In this document: positions 44,163 through 55,985 of the stretch, one piece after another
Layout of the letters: each line of letters starts with the position of its first letter
How positions within the stretch are numbered: position 1 is the first letter of the stretch
NCBI RefSeq assembly: GCF_036588685.1
Contig: NC_086378.1
Location: forward strand, 26,823,578-26,887,577
Direction: 5' to 3'
Length of the DNA: 64,000 bases
Origin: Mytilus trossulus
Taxonomy: Eukaryota > Mollusca > Bivalvia > Mytilida > Mytilidae
The notes under the pieces: generated by a model
What the model saw: the letters and a program-made list of their open reading frames with translations, nothing else
What the model was told of the DNA's origin: nothing
Database searches by the model: none
Program-made: the position numbers and the translations under genes

Positions 44163-47100
44163 CTTTGTATTTCAAAATGTGTTAGTACTTGCTGATTTGT
44201 GAAGTTTCACATTTGTTGTTGTTTATGAGTTTAACATCTTACCTATTTTAATCTGTATTGAACTATTTGAGCTAAAAGTTTTTCCATTGTAACTGTTTTG
44301 TGCCACACAAATATAGACATCTGATTCCCCAACGGTAGCATTTGTAAGGAGCTGGAATCCAGTTTCTATTACTGTGTTTTGCTGGGACATTTTGTACCAT
44401 TTATAATCATCATTTCTAACAGCTGGGTTACCATCTGATGTACAAGTCAAAGTGGTGCGTCCTGGGCCGAAAGTGTAATGTAAATATGACTTTGTTACTG
44501 TAACATTCCTCACGCTGTCTGTATGTAATATATATAAATGTTCAGTTTATTACGAGGTAGATGTTTGTAGCGACCTATTGATAGTTAGAGTACTGCTGCT
44601 GTTTAATCTCATTTATAATGACTAATGAAAACGGCAAAAAAACAAATAACGTTTTTTCTTAAAAAAAAGTTAAACTGACAAACTTATTTTGGAAATTTGT
44701 TATCATGAACTTCTTTGTTTGGTATTAATTTGACTGTTTTCAGTAAAATCCGCTTTTGGTAACAGTTTGATCATCAGTACAATCAAAAGTTGAGATTTTC
44801 AAATCTTATCAAAATAAAACTAAAAAATCATGTTTGGTTTACAATGGAAATTGATTGTTTAGTTCCGCTCATAGTAAAAGTTTTACAACTTTATTTTTTT
44901 CAATATCCTTATATCTCGCTCCCTGACTATAAATAAAGAATATCTGTCATTTTGATATAAAATTGAGAATGGAAATGGGGAATGTGTCAAAGAGACAACA
45001 ACCCGACCATAGAAAAAACAACAACAGAAGGTCACCAACAGGTCTTCAATGTAGCGACAAATTCCCGCACCCGGAGGCGTCCTTCGGCTGGCCCTAAAAT
45101 AGTGTTTTTGCTATAAAAGATGAGATGTGAAGATCATAGATTTTATTATTTTTGTAGTGTATTAAAATTTGGATGTTTAAGATAAGATATCGGTCCATCC
45201 AATTCGGTTGGTTGTTTTATCACTTTTGTTGATTCTACACTACACACCCCCACACATCTTTTAAATAATCATTCATTACATAATATAGTACATGTACTAT
45301 GATAATTGCTTTTTTTCTCAAACACTGTCACACTAAATAGCTTATGCCATTAGAACAGCATCTTAAACTAAGAGGAAAATCTTACAATAAACATTTATAT
45401 TCGATTGTTGATATAAATCCTGAGGCACATCTTGATAAACCACTTCACATCTCACTACTGCGTTGTTGTCCAGACTTTCCGCCTGAAGTGTGAGTTGACT
45501 GGTACCGTTAAATGTGCAGGTTCCTGGTATTTCAAGTCCTGTTGTAGTCACGTTGTCATACAGCGATACTTGTATTGGCATAGAACCATTGGCGTTACGT
45601 CTATACACAATCCATCTAAATTTACCCATTGGTTTCCCTAGATTTCCAGTGCACGTGAAGACAACTGACATTCCTTCTTCTATCCCAGCCGAGGGTATAT
45701 AGCTTGGTACACTGTCTGGGACTGTAGGTCTACCTTTAAATAAGAAAGTATATTATAACATTTAATAGGAATCTATGATTTAATTGCTTATTACCTTAAA
45801 TGTATCTGCAGTCTTAAATGAATACAGGATTTCTTAATTAGGGAATTACCATTTCATTTTTTGATCCTAGTATACCCCTGTGTATACAAATAATGGCTAG
45901 GATGAAAAGTGTGTCCTGCATTTTTTTATCTGTAATTTCTATTCGGCCTTTTTATTTTTCATTCTAATCGGTCCTGACATTTTTACATAAATGGTCATCC
46001 TGCCTATTTTTGCAATGCGTCTCATGCATCCTGCCTTTTTTTTTAACTCAAAACTCCTGTCCTGCATTTTTCAAATATCATCCTAGCCCAACCCACCATA
46101 CAAATAAAATGATAGCTCCTAATAATCAAGAAAAAGTGAAATACATAAATCATTTGTATGATAATTCGTTGTCTGCATATTAAATTGCTTTCAACTTAAA
46201 TCATTAAAATTTAATTTGATTTCATACCTTCCAAGTATATAGCTGTTGCGTTTGATTCTTGGTTCTGCGTACCAATATTACTGTCATAAGTCACTCTACA
46301 TTTGTACATGGTTTCATCTATACATTCAGTTTGATTGAATATCAGTACAGCAACATCAGAAGATTGATTCGGATTATTCATCGTAACTCTTCCATTTAGG
46401 TAATTCCCATCCATTCGCAATCTCCCATCTTTTCTCTTATTTTCTGGATAAAATGCTACTATTGTTCTGTATTGACCGTTCAATTCAGCTGATATGTCGA
46501 TAGAATATATATCATCCCCGCTCTCTGGATTGTATGAACATCGTAATTCCAAATCACTAGGTCCAAGAACAGCATGACCAACAGTACTTATCTGGAGATT
46601 TGTTAAGCATTCTACTCCTGTGTCTACAAATAGTATTTTTTAATTATCATATTTCATTCAATAAATACATCTTTTTTTAATAAAATTTCCGGTATTCTCC
46701 TGGATATGATTTACTAGGTAGAGAATAACGGGCTAATACTACCAAAAATATATAAAGAATAGAGAATAATTGGTCAATATTACCGAAAATATAGAGAATG
46801 ATAGAGAATAATATACAGCATTCATAAATAATAGATAATAATGACTTATAAATCAAAGAATAAAAAACTGAAGGACACCTCCTCTTTTTTCATGTGCAGT
46901 ATTAAAGCAATGTAGGCATGGACATGTACATTATAACGATAGCATAAAACGCTAGCATTTAGTTACTCTTAACATCAAGCATTTAGATTAAGAGTCTGCA
47001 TTACTCACTGTTATGTAATAATATTATGGTGCGATTTTCAACGTGTGTCGTTGATTATAATACATGAAAGTAACACTTCATCTGCATGTATATTGGTGTG

Positions 47101-48281
47101 GTTTTTTTTTTGGTTAATTTATGTCCTGGAATGATCGGGTGGTCAGATTAAACTACTGTACCCCTTCTTCGGAGCAGGGTATAATTTCAAACAAGAAAAT
47201 ATAATTGCTAAAGAACACCATGCTCATGTTCGCACATTTTCATGTTAACTAAGTGAAATTTGGGCCCTAATTTGGTAAATAACTTTAAAAGTTCACATCA
47301 TACTGAGCATGTGTACTACCGTTCTAGGTGATTTAAGTTAGATCAGAGGTATATATTTCCTCAGATAGATTTTATTATAATTTGCCAAAATGCAGACTTT
47401 TTCATGCTTTTTCCAAAAATAAAATAAAAATGTATGGGTCACGGTGCTATTTTCAAGCTACTGATCGTTTGAAATTGCCGAAATTTGCTTAGATTGTTCA
47501 TGAAAAAAACCACTGTTTTGTGCATAAAAAGATATCTATGAGGCAGAATTTGGAAATTTGATATGAGAAGATAGGTTTTATAATGTGCTTTAAGAAAATA
47601 AAAAGGAAAAGTGGTGTTTACTTGCTACGAGTAATAAATTAAAAATTCCCTATTACACCAGTAAATAGTTTTTACTAAAATAGTTATCTCCCCTTAAATG
47701 GCCAAGTTGAAAAAATTATTCTAAAAACACAAATATTTGGTATTTATTTAAACATTATGAATAATGCAATGAATCATCAAGTTTTCTTTCTTTCTACAAA
47801 TAAATAGTCTAACGTATAAATTTCAATCTGTCTCCAAAATTTTCAGATTTTGGCAAAGCTCTAGACCGATTGTGTTCTGCGATTGTATAAGCCAAGATGG
47901 CGGTATACCATACATCTACATTTAAGACAGCAACTTAGTGACAAACTTTTACCTTATACGGGGCGGAGAAAAAAGCGAAATAACAGTACGGAGAACAAAT
48001 TACTCCCGATGCGCACGAAAATAAAACAACACAATAAGAGGGTGGAGATCATTGCTGTACCACGTAACCAATGAATGTGCCCTTCTCAAGTTAAGAACCG
48101 CTAATCTTTGTTACTTGTGCAGTTGGATGTATAATTGTATAATCTCTTTTTTAATTCTATTTGTATATAACATTATGTACTAGTTTGGTTTTCAACAACT
48201 GTCATGTACATGCTTGGTATCTGACTTACCCTTCAAACAAATAAGAACCAAAAAGAAGTACAAATACATAACACTCTTCAT
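44077..48281 (-). CDS. Immunoglobulin-superfamily membrane protein, complete (385 aa)
   Basis: Five exons (48230-48281, 46228-46623, 45386-45733, 44243-44518, 44077-44162), all joined in phase 1, give 385 codons plus stop. Residues 1-17 are a signal peptide (MKSVMYLYFFLVLICLK). Ig1 (about 19-149) has Cys46 and Cys126 but no clear core Trp; Ig2 (151-265) has Cys177, Trp190, Cys245; Ig3 (267-357) has Cys291, Trp306, Cys336 in DVYICVAQNS. A transmembrane helix (about 360-375, FIFVLVIIVITL) is followed by a tail of only about ten residues ending KDGN, with no ITAM- or ITIM-like motif. One Ig domain per exon with phase-1 introns is the classic shuffling layout. Several N-glycosylation sites are present (for example NQT, NGT, NAT). 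A cell-surface recognition or adhesion role is inferred; I do not recognise a named orthologue. Confidence 0.9.
44243..44518 (-). CDS. Ig-domain gene exon 4 (Ig3)
   Basis: 276 bp, SVRNVTVTKS to SIQIKI; TTLTCTSDGNP, YKWYK and DVYICVAQNS form the Ig core. Donor GTAAGA. Confidence 0.93.
44958..45105 (+). repeat. Dispersed repeat fragment (family C)
   Basis: aaaattgagaatggaaatgg to cccgcacccggaggcgtcct; lies in the intron between Ig2 and Ig3. Confidence 0.75.
45386..45733 (-). CDS. Ig-domain gene exon 3 (Ig2)
   Basis: 348 bp, RPTVPDSVPSYIPSAG onward; VVFTCTGN, FRWIVYRR and VVRCEVVY form the Ig core. Confidence 0.92.
46228..46623 (-). CDS. Ig-domain gene exon 2 (Ig1, V-like)
   Basis: 396 bp, from TGVECLTNLQ to ATAIYLE. 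Domain cysteines in LELRCSYN and MYKCRVTY. An extra Cys pair (Cys23, Cys118) is also present and may form a second bridge. Confidence 0.9.
46640..48229. other. First intron of the Ig-domain gene
   Basis: AT-rich; around 46730-46860 the words agagaataat and atagataata recur as a weak degenerate repeat. No further exon with matching phase was found. Confidence 0.5.
48230..48281 (-). CDS. Ig-domain gene exon 1 (signal peptide)
   Basis: ATG at 48281-48279; 17 codons plus 1 nt; donor GTAAGT. The hydrophobic leader and matching phase identify it, 1.6 kb upstream of Ig1. Confidence 0.85.
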
Positions 48282-48569
48282 TCAGAATGTCATAAACAGG
48301 AAGAGATTTAAAGTGTGTGCTTACTTTCATTATCATACCTGACGAAACCCGTGTTATCTCCCGGTCGTATAAATAAACACGATGTGTACGATATTTTTAT
48401 AGTTTTATATTAAATTCCATACGCACTTTGGTAACAAGCATACCGTGATAAAAGAATTTAAATCCTCAGTCTGATCGATTATATATGAAAGAAAATATTG
48501 CTTTGTTTGTAATAAAATATTAATATAAAAGTAAATGCTGGGATACATTAATTTGAACAGCTTTTTTTT

Positions 48570-48790
48570 TTTTTGGGGGGGGGGGGTGTTATGCCCCATT
48601 TATGGGCATTTTGATTTCTGGTCTGTACGTCCGTCCGTTCGTTCGACTTTCGTCCGTCTGTTCCGCTTCAGGTTAAAGTTTCTTTTAGATATGATCTTTC
48701 CAATTTAAATGCAAAATTAGAGTTTTTACCCAAATTACACGGTCCACTAATATAAAAAATGAAAGTGTTGATGGGACATCCGTGTACTAT
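48570..48790 (-). repeat. Dispersed repeat copy (family J, inverted) with G tract
   Basis: A run of 13 G (48576-48588), then atgccccatttatgggcatt, a cgtccgtccgttcgttcg microsatellite and cgcttcaggttaaagtttct, inverse to 30590-30720. Confidence 0.7.
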
Positions 48791-49311
48791 GGAAACATTC
48801 TTGTTTTAAATATAATATCTCAGGCTGGATTTTGGAGAAAGGGCGATTTAAAGATAGGTTTTACATGGGGTTTTTTTTTGCAAACGTTAATATCTTTATT
48901 ATTATACATCAAAGTATACCCTTTGTGATTTTTTTTTCATTTTTCATGTGAGCTTGATATTCAATAAGTCTGCGCCGCCAAAGTAAGTTGGGGAGCACAG
49001 AATATAGATGTCCGATTAGATACCCACCCTATGAGGTTAACAGTTGCCTTTTGATTTTTCTGATAAAGAAATAACCTCAACTCAATTTAAAACTAAACAT
49101 AAATTGAAATATATTATCAAATTTATCAATATCATTTTTACATACTCTACAATACTCTAGTATGGTAATTCCTCATGCGAAATAAGAATGTCTACCATAT
49201 CACAACATTAAAAACAGGTTATTCCAAGAGCAGCGTAAATTGCACACCTGGAAGGCCATTTCGGTATTTAATTTTACTACTTTAATGCTTTTCATATTTG
49301 TTATATGCATA

Positions 49312-49394
49312 AGGAGATGTGGTTTGGGTGCTAATGAGTCAGCTATCCATCCAAGCCAAGTAAACCAAAGAACGACTTTCAACACGAAGCCGTT
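49312..49394 (+). repeat. Family B repeat, left half, split by the LTR element
   Basis: ggagatgtggtttgggtgct to cacgaagccgtt; resumes after the LTR element at 54663 (gccgttgatcacaccgtcct, agcaagctataaaat). This gives the pre-insertion site. Confidence 0.75.
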
Positions 49395-49549
49395 ATAGGG
49401 TTATAATTGCCGTGTGCATTTGCTACTTATAACTATGGACTGAACTGGGCCTATTATTGCTTATGATGTTTTATGTTTCATTACAGATGACCGTGGTCAT
49501 TGTTCTACATGAAAGACATGTGTGAATAAATACACATTGTTCTTATTTA
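49395..49549 (+). repeat. 5' LTR (about 155 bp)
   Basis: ggttataattgcc to attgttcttattta, matched at 54518-54662. Contains AATAAA at 49525-49530, a likely polyadenylation signal. Unusually short for Ty3/gypsy and without the usual TG...CA ends. Confidence 0.8.
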
Positions 49550-49599
49550 TGACCACGGCCAGTAATTACTGAAGACCTGTGAGGAACAACACTTATACG

Positions 49600-50292
49600 A
49601 CAATGCCTGCAGTACAGTGTCCAATACCTGGATGTGATTATCTCACTGACGATCTTGATGCAGCAATCGTAGCTGTTCTCATCACTGTTCATAGTACAAA
49701 ACACGCTTCGGGACCAGTCACAGCAGCGAACGTAGAAAAAGTTAAAAGACCGATTATATCAACAGCTGGAATTAGTGAGGAATAGGCATATTTTGAATCA
49801 CGGTGGTCCGATTATGTTGAAAATTGCCGGCCGTGACAAGGTAGTTCAGCTTCTATAATGCTGTGATGAACAAACTACTCAAGGACTTGGCACGATCAGC
49901 AGGGGGTAGTCTAACAAACAAACCTGTGCGAGAAGTGTTCGCCGTAATCAAGAAACTTGCTTTTCGTGAAGAAAATACGATGGTGGCAAGAGTCACACTT
50001 CATGATATGCGCCAAGACCGTGACGAACCAGTGCGTAGCTTTTGTGCAAGTTTGCGAGGACAAGCTGGTGTCTGCAAATTCTTCATACAGAACTACATGT
50101 AACACAGATGTGAACTATACAAACACCATTATTTGCGACGTGCTTGCAACAGGCATTTCCGATCCAGAAATCCAACTAGATCTCCTCTGTGACAAAAACC
50201 AAGACATAACCCTTGAAGAAGTCACTCAATTCGTTGAAGGTCAGGCAAACGTTCTGCATCTAGATTACCTGAAACTCAAACAGTTCAAGTAG
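49600..50292 (+). pseudogene. gag-like remnant
   Basis: Three frames together cover a capsid-like protein: MPAVQCPIPGCDYLTDD near 49602, VREVFAVIKKLAFREENTMV near 49927 and LLCDKNQDITLEEVTQFVEG near 50180. At least two frameshifts and one stop break it. Confidence 0.7.
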
Positions 50293-50347
50293 CTAGCAGC
50301 TCTTATAAAAAGGCAAAACAGACAGCCGTGAGGGACAAAACTTAAGT

Positions 50348-50500
50348 TTGTACATATTGTGGCAAAAAGGGACACGTCAAAAGTGCACCAGCTCGTCTCC
50401 GTGAATCAGATTACCCTGCATATGGCCATAAGTGTGGATATTGAAACCGTGAACACCACTTTGAAAAGGTTTGTAGAAGCAAGGAAAAATCGAAAACTGG
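50348..50500 (+). pseudogene. Nucleocapsid zinc-knuckle remnant
   Basis: CTYCGKKGHVKSAP is followed by YGHKCGY, then a TGA where a Cys codon would be expected, then HHFEKVC. A broken zinc-binding region between gag and protease. Confidence 0.6.
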
Positions 50501-50558
50501 TACAGCTACTCATAATACAGACGATTGTGAAGGTGCTGTCTTTGATTCACTGTGTAGC

Positions 50559-50900
50559 ATGTCCAGCGATTCATATAAAATAAATGGTAGAACACTAGCC
50601 ATAGACCATCATCTTTACGATAATCTGTCAGATACCTGGATCAGCAAGGCATCGCAACCACAACCCTTCGTCAACCTCGTTTTCAGAATATTACCGGTAG
50701 ATTACAAAGCATTTGGTTTCGACATGACAAAAAGAACAAATACCGTTGCAATCTCTGCCATGGTGGATACAGGATGTCAGAGATGCCTTGCCGGTATGAA
50801 GGTCATCCATCGACTAGGAATAAATCAGACTGAATTAATTCCTGTCAATATTGAAATGCATGCTGCCAACAACCATACTCCATATTTCAGGCACAGATGA
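50559..50900 (+). pseudogene. Aspartic protease remnant
   Basis: Contains SAMVDTGCQRCLAG, with the DTG catalytic triplet of retroviral-type aspartic proteases. The frame ends at a premature TGA near 50900. Confidence 0.75.
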
Positions 50901-51111
50901 TCAAGGCAGACATGTCGAAACGAAACAAATGACATATATATGTTACTGACAACTCTGAAAAGCTATTTATCAGCAGAGAAGCTTGCATTGCTCTTCGAAT
51001 GATCTCCGACAGCTTCCCAACAATTGGTGAAATTGACGATACGCAACAAACTCTCGGTACTGAGAACTCTCACAACATCACAAACAACAACCCGAAGTGT
51101 TAACAGCCTAG

Positions 51112-52054
51112 ATGTCCTCAACGGGAGCTGCCGCATGTGATCACCAGCCAGTGACACTAATGGATGGACCACCAATGCGGTTGATGGTGGATCCCGAAGC
51201 TGAACCTGTGGCTCATCACACTCCAGTTCTAATACCAGTCCACTGGAAAGAGGAAGTCAAAGCTGGTCTTAATCAAGACGTCCGACTTGGCGTATTGGAA
51301 CCTGTTCCAGTTGGGGAACCTGTCACATGGTGTCATAGAATGGTCGTATGTACTAAGAAAAATGAAAAACCACGTCGTACTGTTGATTTCCAACCCCTCA
51401 ATGGGCACGCAACACGCGAAACACACCGTACGCCTTCACCTTTCCACCAGGCTAGATCAGTACCGAATGGAAAGAAGAAAACAGTTTTTGACGCCTGGAA
51501 CGGCTATCATAGTATACCAATTCGTGAAAAAGATCGCTATCTGACTACCTTCATTACACCCTGGGTCAGATATCGTTACAAGACGCAAGCTTACATAGCT
51601 TCAGGCGACGCCTATACAAGCCGATATAATAAAATTGTTGCCGATATTCCAAACAAAACCAAATGTGTCGATGACGTTCTCCTATTGGCTGATTCAATTG
51701 AGTAAAGCTTTTTTCAAGCTGTACAATGGCTCGATATTTGTGGTCGTCTTGACATCACTCTTAATCCTGAGAGAGCTCATATTCGGTCAAGATATTGTAG
51801 AATTCGCTGGATTTGAGATCACGCCCAACACTATCCGTCCTTGCATGAAATACCTTGAAGCGATCCTTAATTTTCCAACACTTAGAAATATCACGGATGT
51901 ACGATCATGGTTTGGTCTTGTTAATCAAGTGTCCTACGCCTTCAGCATGGCTAATAAGATGCTTCCCTTCAGGCAATTATTGAAACAAGGACACCATTTT
52001 TCTTGGATGAACACATCAAAATACTGTTCGAGGAATCAAAAGCTGCTATCATAA
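51112..52054 (+). pseudogene. Reverse transcriptase remnant
   Basis: LGVLEPVPVGEPVTWCHRMV, PRRTVDFQPLN and VFDAWNGYHSIPI are Ty3/gypsy RT blocks. The catalytic box reads CVDDVLLLAD where YVDD or FADD is usual. A frameshift near 51700 moves the thumb region to another frame ending near 52052. Confidence 0.85.
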
Positions 52055-52059
52055 GCGAA

Positions 52060-52545
52060 ATATAAGAGAGCGTTCGCATCTTTGATGAAAGTAAACCGAC
52101 ATGTCTTGCTACAGATTGGTCAAAAACTTGTATCGGCTTCTGGCTATTTGAGAAACATTGTTCCTGCAAAGGAAGTGAACCATTCTGTTGTAACTCAGGA
52201 TGGCGAATAACTCTTGTTGGGAGTAGCTTTACACATCCAGCTGAATTCCGTTATGCGCCAGTAGAAAGCGAAGCGCTAGCCGTTGTCGACGCTTTTGACA
52301 AAGCGACGAATTTTGTACTGGAATGCGACGATCTCATTATAGTTGTTGACCATAAATCACTCCTAAAAATATTCAGTGACAGATCTTTAGAAGACATTTC
52401 GAATTCACGCCTTCGAAATTTGAAAGAGAAAACACTCCGATATCGTTTCCGGATGATTCATATAACAGGCGTCAAACATCATGCTGCTGACGGTGTGTCA
52501 CGTCACCCAACTGGGGATCCTGAAAAAAATATTCTCTTAGATGAC
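52060..52545 (+). pseudogene. RNase H remnant
   Basis: CLATDWSKTCIGFWL, YAPVESEALAVVDAFDKA, VVDHKSLLKIF and HHAADGVSRHP give the Ty3-type RNase H pattern (D, E, D residues). Stop or frameshift at both ends. Confidence 0.8.
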
Positions 52546-52891
52546 ATAGGAGCCATCAAGAATAGTACACTGTCGTTGCCATCTGCCACATCTTTTTTTA
52601 TCGGACATACATCATGCTGAATCAGAATCGGATGCTACTGAAATAGATAACAGTGTCTTCATATCAACCGTATCCTCGCTTGATTCGCTTGCAGTCAAAT
52701 CCGATACTTGGGATAGAGTTCGTACCGCTACAGCAAGTGAAGACAATATGAATGAACTTATCAACTTAATTGAGTCTGGTACATCTGAATTTCGACATGA
52801 ATTTCTTCCACGATTACGGAAATACTACCAATTCCGTGAACACTTTTATACTATAATGATGGTGTTATAATATACAAGGACAGAATCATCA

Positions 52892-52912
52892 CCCCCCCCC
52901 CCCCCCCCCCCC
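52892..52912 (+). repeat. Poly-C tract inside the dead element
   Basis: About 20-21 consecutive C between RNase H and integrase. It may be expanded or a sequencing-sensitive homopolymer. Confidence 0.85.
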
Positions 52913-52959
52913 CGGCCTCCGAGATGACGTGTTGTCTGCTTTACACGCATCTCACCAAG

Positions 52960-53990
52960 GAGTAACAGCAATATATTAATGATTTCTAGAGCAGAGTCAT
53001 CAGTTTTTTTGGCCAGGTATTAATTACCCCCTGCTATTTCAGCACAAAGAGCCGGATGCAACCATTGTAATCGGATAGCACCCTATAACCCGAGTGCTCC
53101 ACCTACACCACTGATGTCATCAGACTACCCGTTTCAATGTGTTTGTTCTGATTTTTTTCAATACAAAGGGATTTGTTACCTTGTCATAGTTGACCGATAC
53201 TTAAACTGGCCAATTGTTGAAAGATCATCAAATAGAGAAGCCGGACTCATTAACTGTCTTCGACGCACATTTGTCACTTTTGGAATTCCCGAACTAGCAA
53301 CTGACGGTGGTCCTGAATTTACCTCTACTGCTTCAAGACAGGTTTTTTCGTGACTGGGGTGTACACCTACCGTCAGTGTCTTTCCCTCATAGCAATTGCA
53401 GGGCGGAAGTTGGTGTAAAAACCGTCAAACGCATGATTGCTGATAACACTGGTACTACAGGTGATCTCGACACGGATGCATTCCAACGGGCCATGCTTCA
53501 GTACATATATACACCTGACAGAGTCACACAACTTTCCCCTGCAATGTGCGTCTTTGGTCATCCAATCAGGGATTTCATTCCGATTCAACCAGGACAATTT
53601 GTTACCTCACAATACTTGGAGGGAAAGATAAGATGCCCGTGAAGAAGCTTTCAGAAACCGCCACATCAAACAGGGTGAACGCTTATCAGAACATACAAAA
53701 AGATTACCTCAACGTGCAACTGTCGATTGTATGCGTATTCAGGACCAAATAGGGCATTACCCACTCAAATGGGACAAAACTGGCATCATCATTGAAGTCC
53801 GCCAATTTGATCAATATGCTATAAAGGTTAATGGTTCTGGAAGAGTAACTTTACGCAACAGGAAATTTCTCAGAAAGTATGTTCCTGTCAAGAGCATCAA
53901 AACAACAAAGACTATGCAAGATAATCTTTGTTATAAGAATATACCTGTCCCCTCATCATTGGACACCATATTAGTACTACAACCGACGTC
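52960..53990 (+). pseudogene. Integrase remnant
   Basis: Core acidic residues are recognisable in VCSDFFQYKG, ATDGGPEFTS and NCRAEVGVKTVKRM, split over two frames near 53345. A C-terminal region (WDKTGIIIEVRQFDQYAIKV near 53770) looks like the integrase tail domain. The HHCC zinc domain is eroded. Confidence 0.8.
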
Positions 53991-54500
53991 GGATACATTA
54001 ATGGAAAACCCCCAAAGAATCTACTCGTGAAAAGCATTATCCACTAGGTCAGGCAACTTCAGACTCCAAGGACAGCTCTACACGAGAATTCACCTAATGA
54101 GTATCCACAAGGTTTGCCTAGCGAGCAAAATCTTCACATTCCGGAAACGCCCAAGACAGGACTTTCTTCATCCAAAAGTCCTACAGTTGAAAACAGACAT
54201 CCTGAGCGGCGTCGTTTGGAATTCACAGAAACGACACTAGTGAACCAAGGGAACGCAGCCGACCACCATCACTCCTCCGTTGATTATTACTCCGACAGAA
54301 CTTACTCCACAACGTAAATCTAGTCGTGCTAGTAGACCACCTGCCTGGCATTCAGATTATAGTATGGATTAACAATCATGACATTGACATTTTGAATTTT
54401 CAGTTCGCATTTCAACTAACGGAGAGTAGTGTGAATATCATCTTAGTCATATGACAGTGAACAAGTATTTGACACCTTTAATGGAACATTACAGGAACCA

Positions 54501-54517
54501 AAAACTTAAGGGGAGAT
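54501..54517 (+). other. Likely polypurine tract
   Basis: aaaacttaaggggagat directly before the 3' LTR is purine-rich, as expected for the plus-strand primer of LTR elements. Confidence 0.5.
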
Positions 54518-54662
54518 AGAGGGTTATAATTGCCATGTACATTTGCTACTTAAAACTATGGACTGAACTGTGCTTATAATGTTTTATTTTTCATTACAGA
54601 TGACTGTGGTCATTGTTCTACATTAAAGACATGTGTGAATAAATAGACATTGTTCTTATTTA
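54518..54662 (+). repeat. 3' LTR (about 145 bp)
   Basis: Aligns with the 5' LTR apart from about a 10-bp gap (near gcctattattgcttatg) and several substitutions, so the insertion is not recent. Confidence 0.8.
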
Positions 54663-55080
54663 GCCGTTGATCACACCGTCCTAACAGCAAGCTATAAAAT
54701 AAAGTGAAAAAAATGACTCGTGTAAAACAATAACACCGAGAAAACCAACGGTCTTATACATTTATATATTTTTCTAAACATGAAACATCAATGAACCATA
54801 CTTTCAAGCGAAACCCACTGAATTACAGGCTACTGGCATATGACATATCTGTTACAGCTTTCAAGATTGCCAAAGTCTTTTAGGTTTTTCCTAAACTGAT
54901 TTTAACTTTAGGGTGGGTCTCATTGGGGTTTAAGCGTGACGCGGGATTGCCGATTTGTTGTCAGCGTGACACGTGTAAGTCAAATTATTGTGCCGTGAAA
55001 ATGGGAAATGAAGTCTGGGACACGGGAAAGTACAAAAAAAATAGAATTGCATAATCACATAGTGTAAGCGGGATACGGGA
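54663..55080 (+). repeat. Right half of the split family B repeat, then unassigned sequence
   Basis: Continues the repeat interrupted at 49394 (agcaagctataaaat, then caccgagaaaaccaacggtc). Beyond about 54760 nothing is recognised. Confidence 0.55.
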
Positions 55081-55102
55081 ATTTGACTAAACAGAAAGCA
55101 GA

Positions 55103-55117
55103 CCCCCCCCCCCCCCA
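55103..55117 (+). repeat. Poly-C tract
   Basis: About 15 C in a row within a short repeat-like context (agcgggatacgggaatttga before it). Confidence 0.8.
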
Positions 55118-55204
55118 ATGATACCCCCCTTTAGGGAAAATAACTCCAAAATGGCAAAAGAGACTTGTCAGATTCTTATTTAAACTCTTTAGTTTAGTTT
55201 AAAC

Positions 55205-55400
55205 ATATTTATTTAGAGTGGATTGGGAAACAAGTTTTGCAACTTATATTAATCCGTTTCCACTTTGCGGGTGCGAGTGCTGCATTGTAGCGGCATTAGC
55301 CTACTCTTTTTCGAAATCTACAAGGGTGTCTTTTACGTGTAAGAGATATGGCTCTCTCTTAACACGGGTCAGCCATTTATCGTCCCCTTCCGACGACTCG
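55205..55400 (-). repeat. SINE body without tRNA-like head
   Basis: Shares tggattgggaaacaagtttt, tgtagcggcattagcctact and aacacgggtcagccatttat with 27900-28140; the head with its B box is absent. Confidence 0.7.
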
Positions 55401-55814
55401 TCTTGGCTCTTACTCCTAAATATCCACATGCTAGGAAGAAAAGCAGCATTTACACATGTCCATGTACTTTGTTTAACCTGACAAGAACAATACAATGACC
55501 TCCTACACACAAGGTAAGCATGCCATCATATTTGGCTCAATTTGGAGTTCCTGCAATTCAATCAGTTTTAATCCCTTGAGTAGACTTTACATAAAATTTA
55601 CTAGTTTTGACTCCGGTAAATTACTGTTGCCCCTATTCATTTCCACAGCTTAATGTGTCTTTCAAATATTCAGAATTTTATTACACTCAATTCGAACTTC
55701 ATCCTTGTTTCTCAATGGAAATGAGATATGTCAATACTAATACAACTGCATACCAAATAGCATTGACCTACCACCAGTGTTTCCCCATTAACTGACCTAA
55801 TCACAAACTAAATA

Positions 55815-55985
55815 GATATAGGAAGATGTGGTACGAGTACCAATGAGACAACACTCCATCCAAGTCACAATTTATAAAAGTAAACCATTCTAGGTCGAGA
55901 TACAGTCTTTAACAAGGATCCTAGGCTCACACTGAACAGCAAGCTATAAAAGGCCCCAAGTTACTAGTGTAAAACATGCAAACTA
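55815..55985 (+). repeat. Dispersed repeat copy (family B)
   Basis: ggaagatgtggtacgagtac, caagtcacaatttataaaag, agcaagctataaaaggcccc. Followed by two related AT-rich stretches (56040 and 56180) that share aacttattcaaatacatacc-like text. Confidence 0.7.

Larger units (their letters stand above)
49395..54662 (+). mobile_element. Degraded Ty3/gypsy-type LTR retrotransposon
   Basis: About 5.27 kb, bounded by related short LTRs and a 6-bp GCCGTT direct repeat (49389-49394 and 54663-54668). The order gag, zinc knuckle, protease, reverse transcriptase, RNase H, integrase is that of Ty3/gypsy elements. Every domain is interrupted by frameshifts or stops, and a C tract (about 52892-52912) interrupts the stretch between RNase H and integrase, so it is a dead copy. 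It sits between the Ig-domain and PEN-2 genes and inside an older family B repeat. No envelope gene is seen. Confidence 0.88.

Noticed and set aside
45432..45702. Two plus-strand frames of 62-69 codons
   Set aside because: Antisense shadows of the Ig2 exon.
51229..51426. Minus-strand frame within the retrotransposon
   Set aside because: Antisense shadow of the reverse transcriptase remnant.
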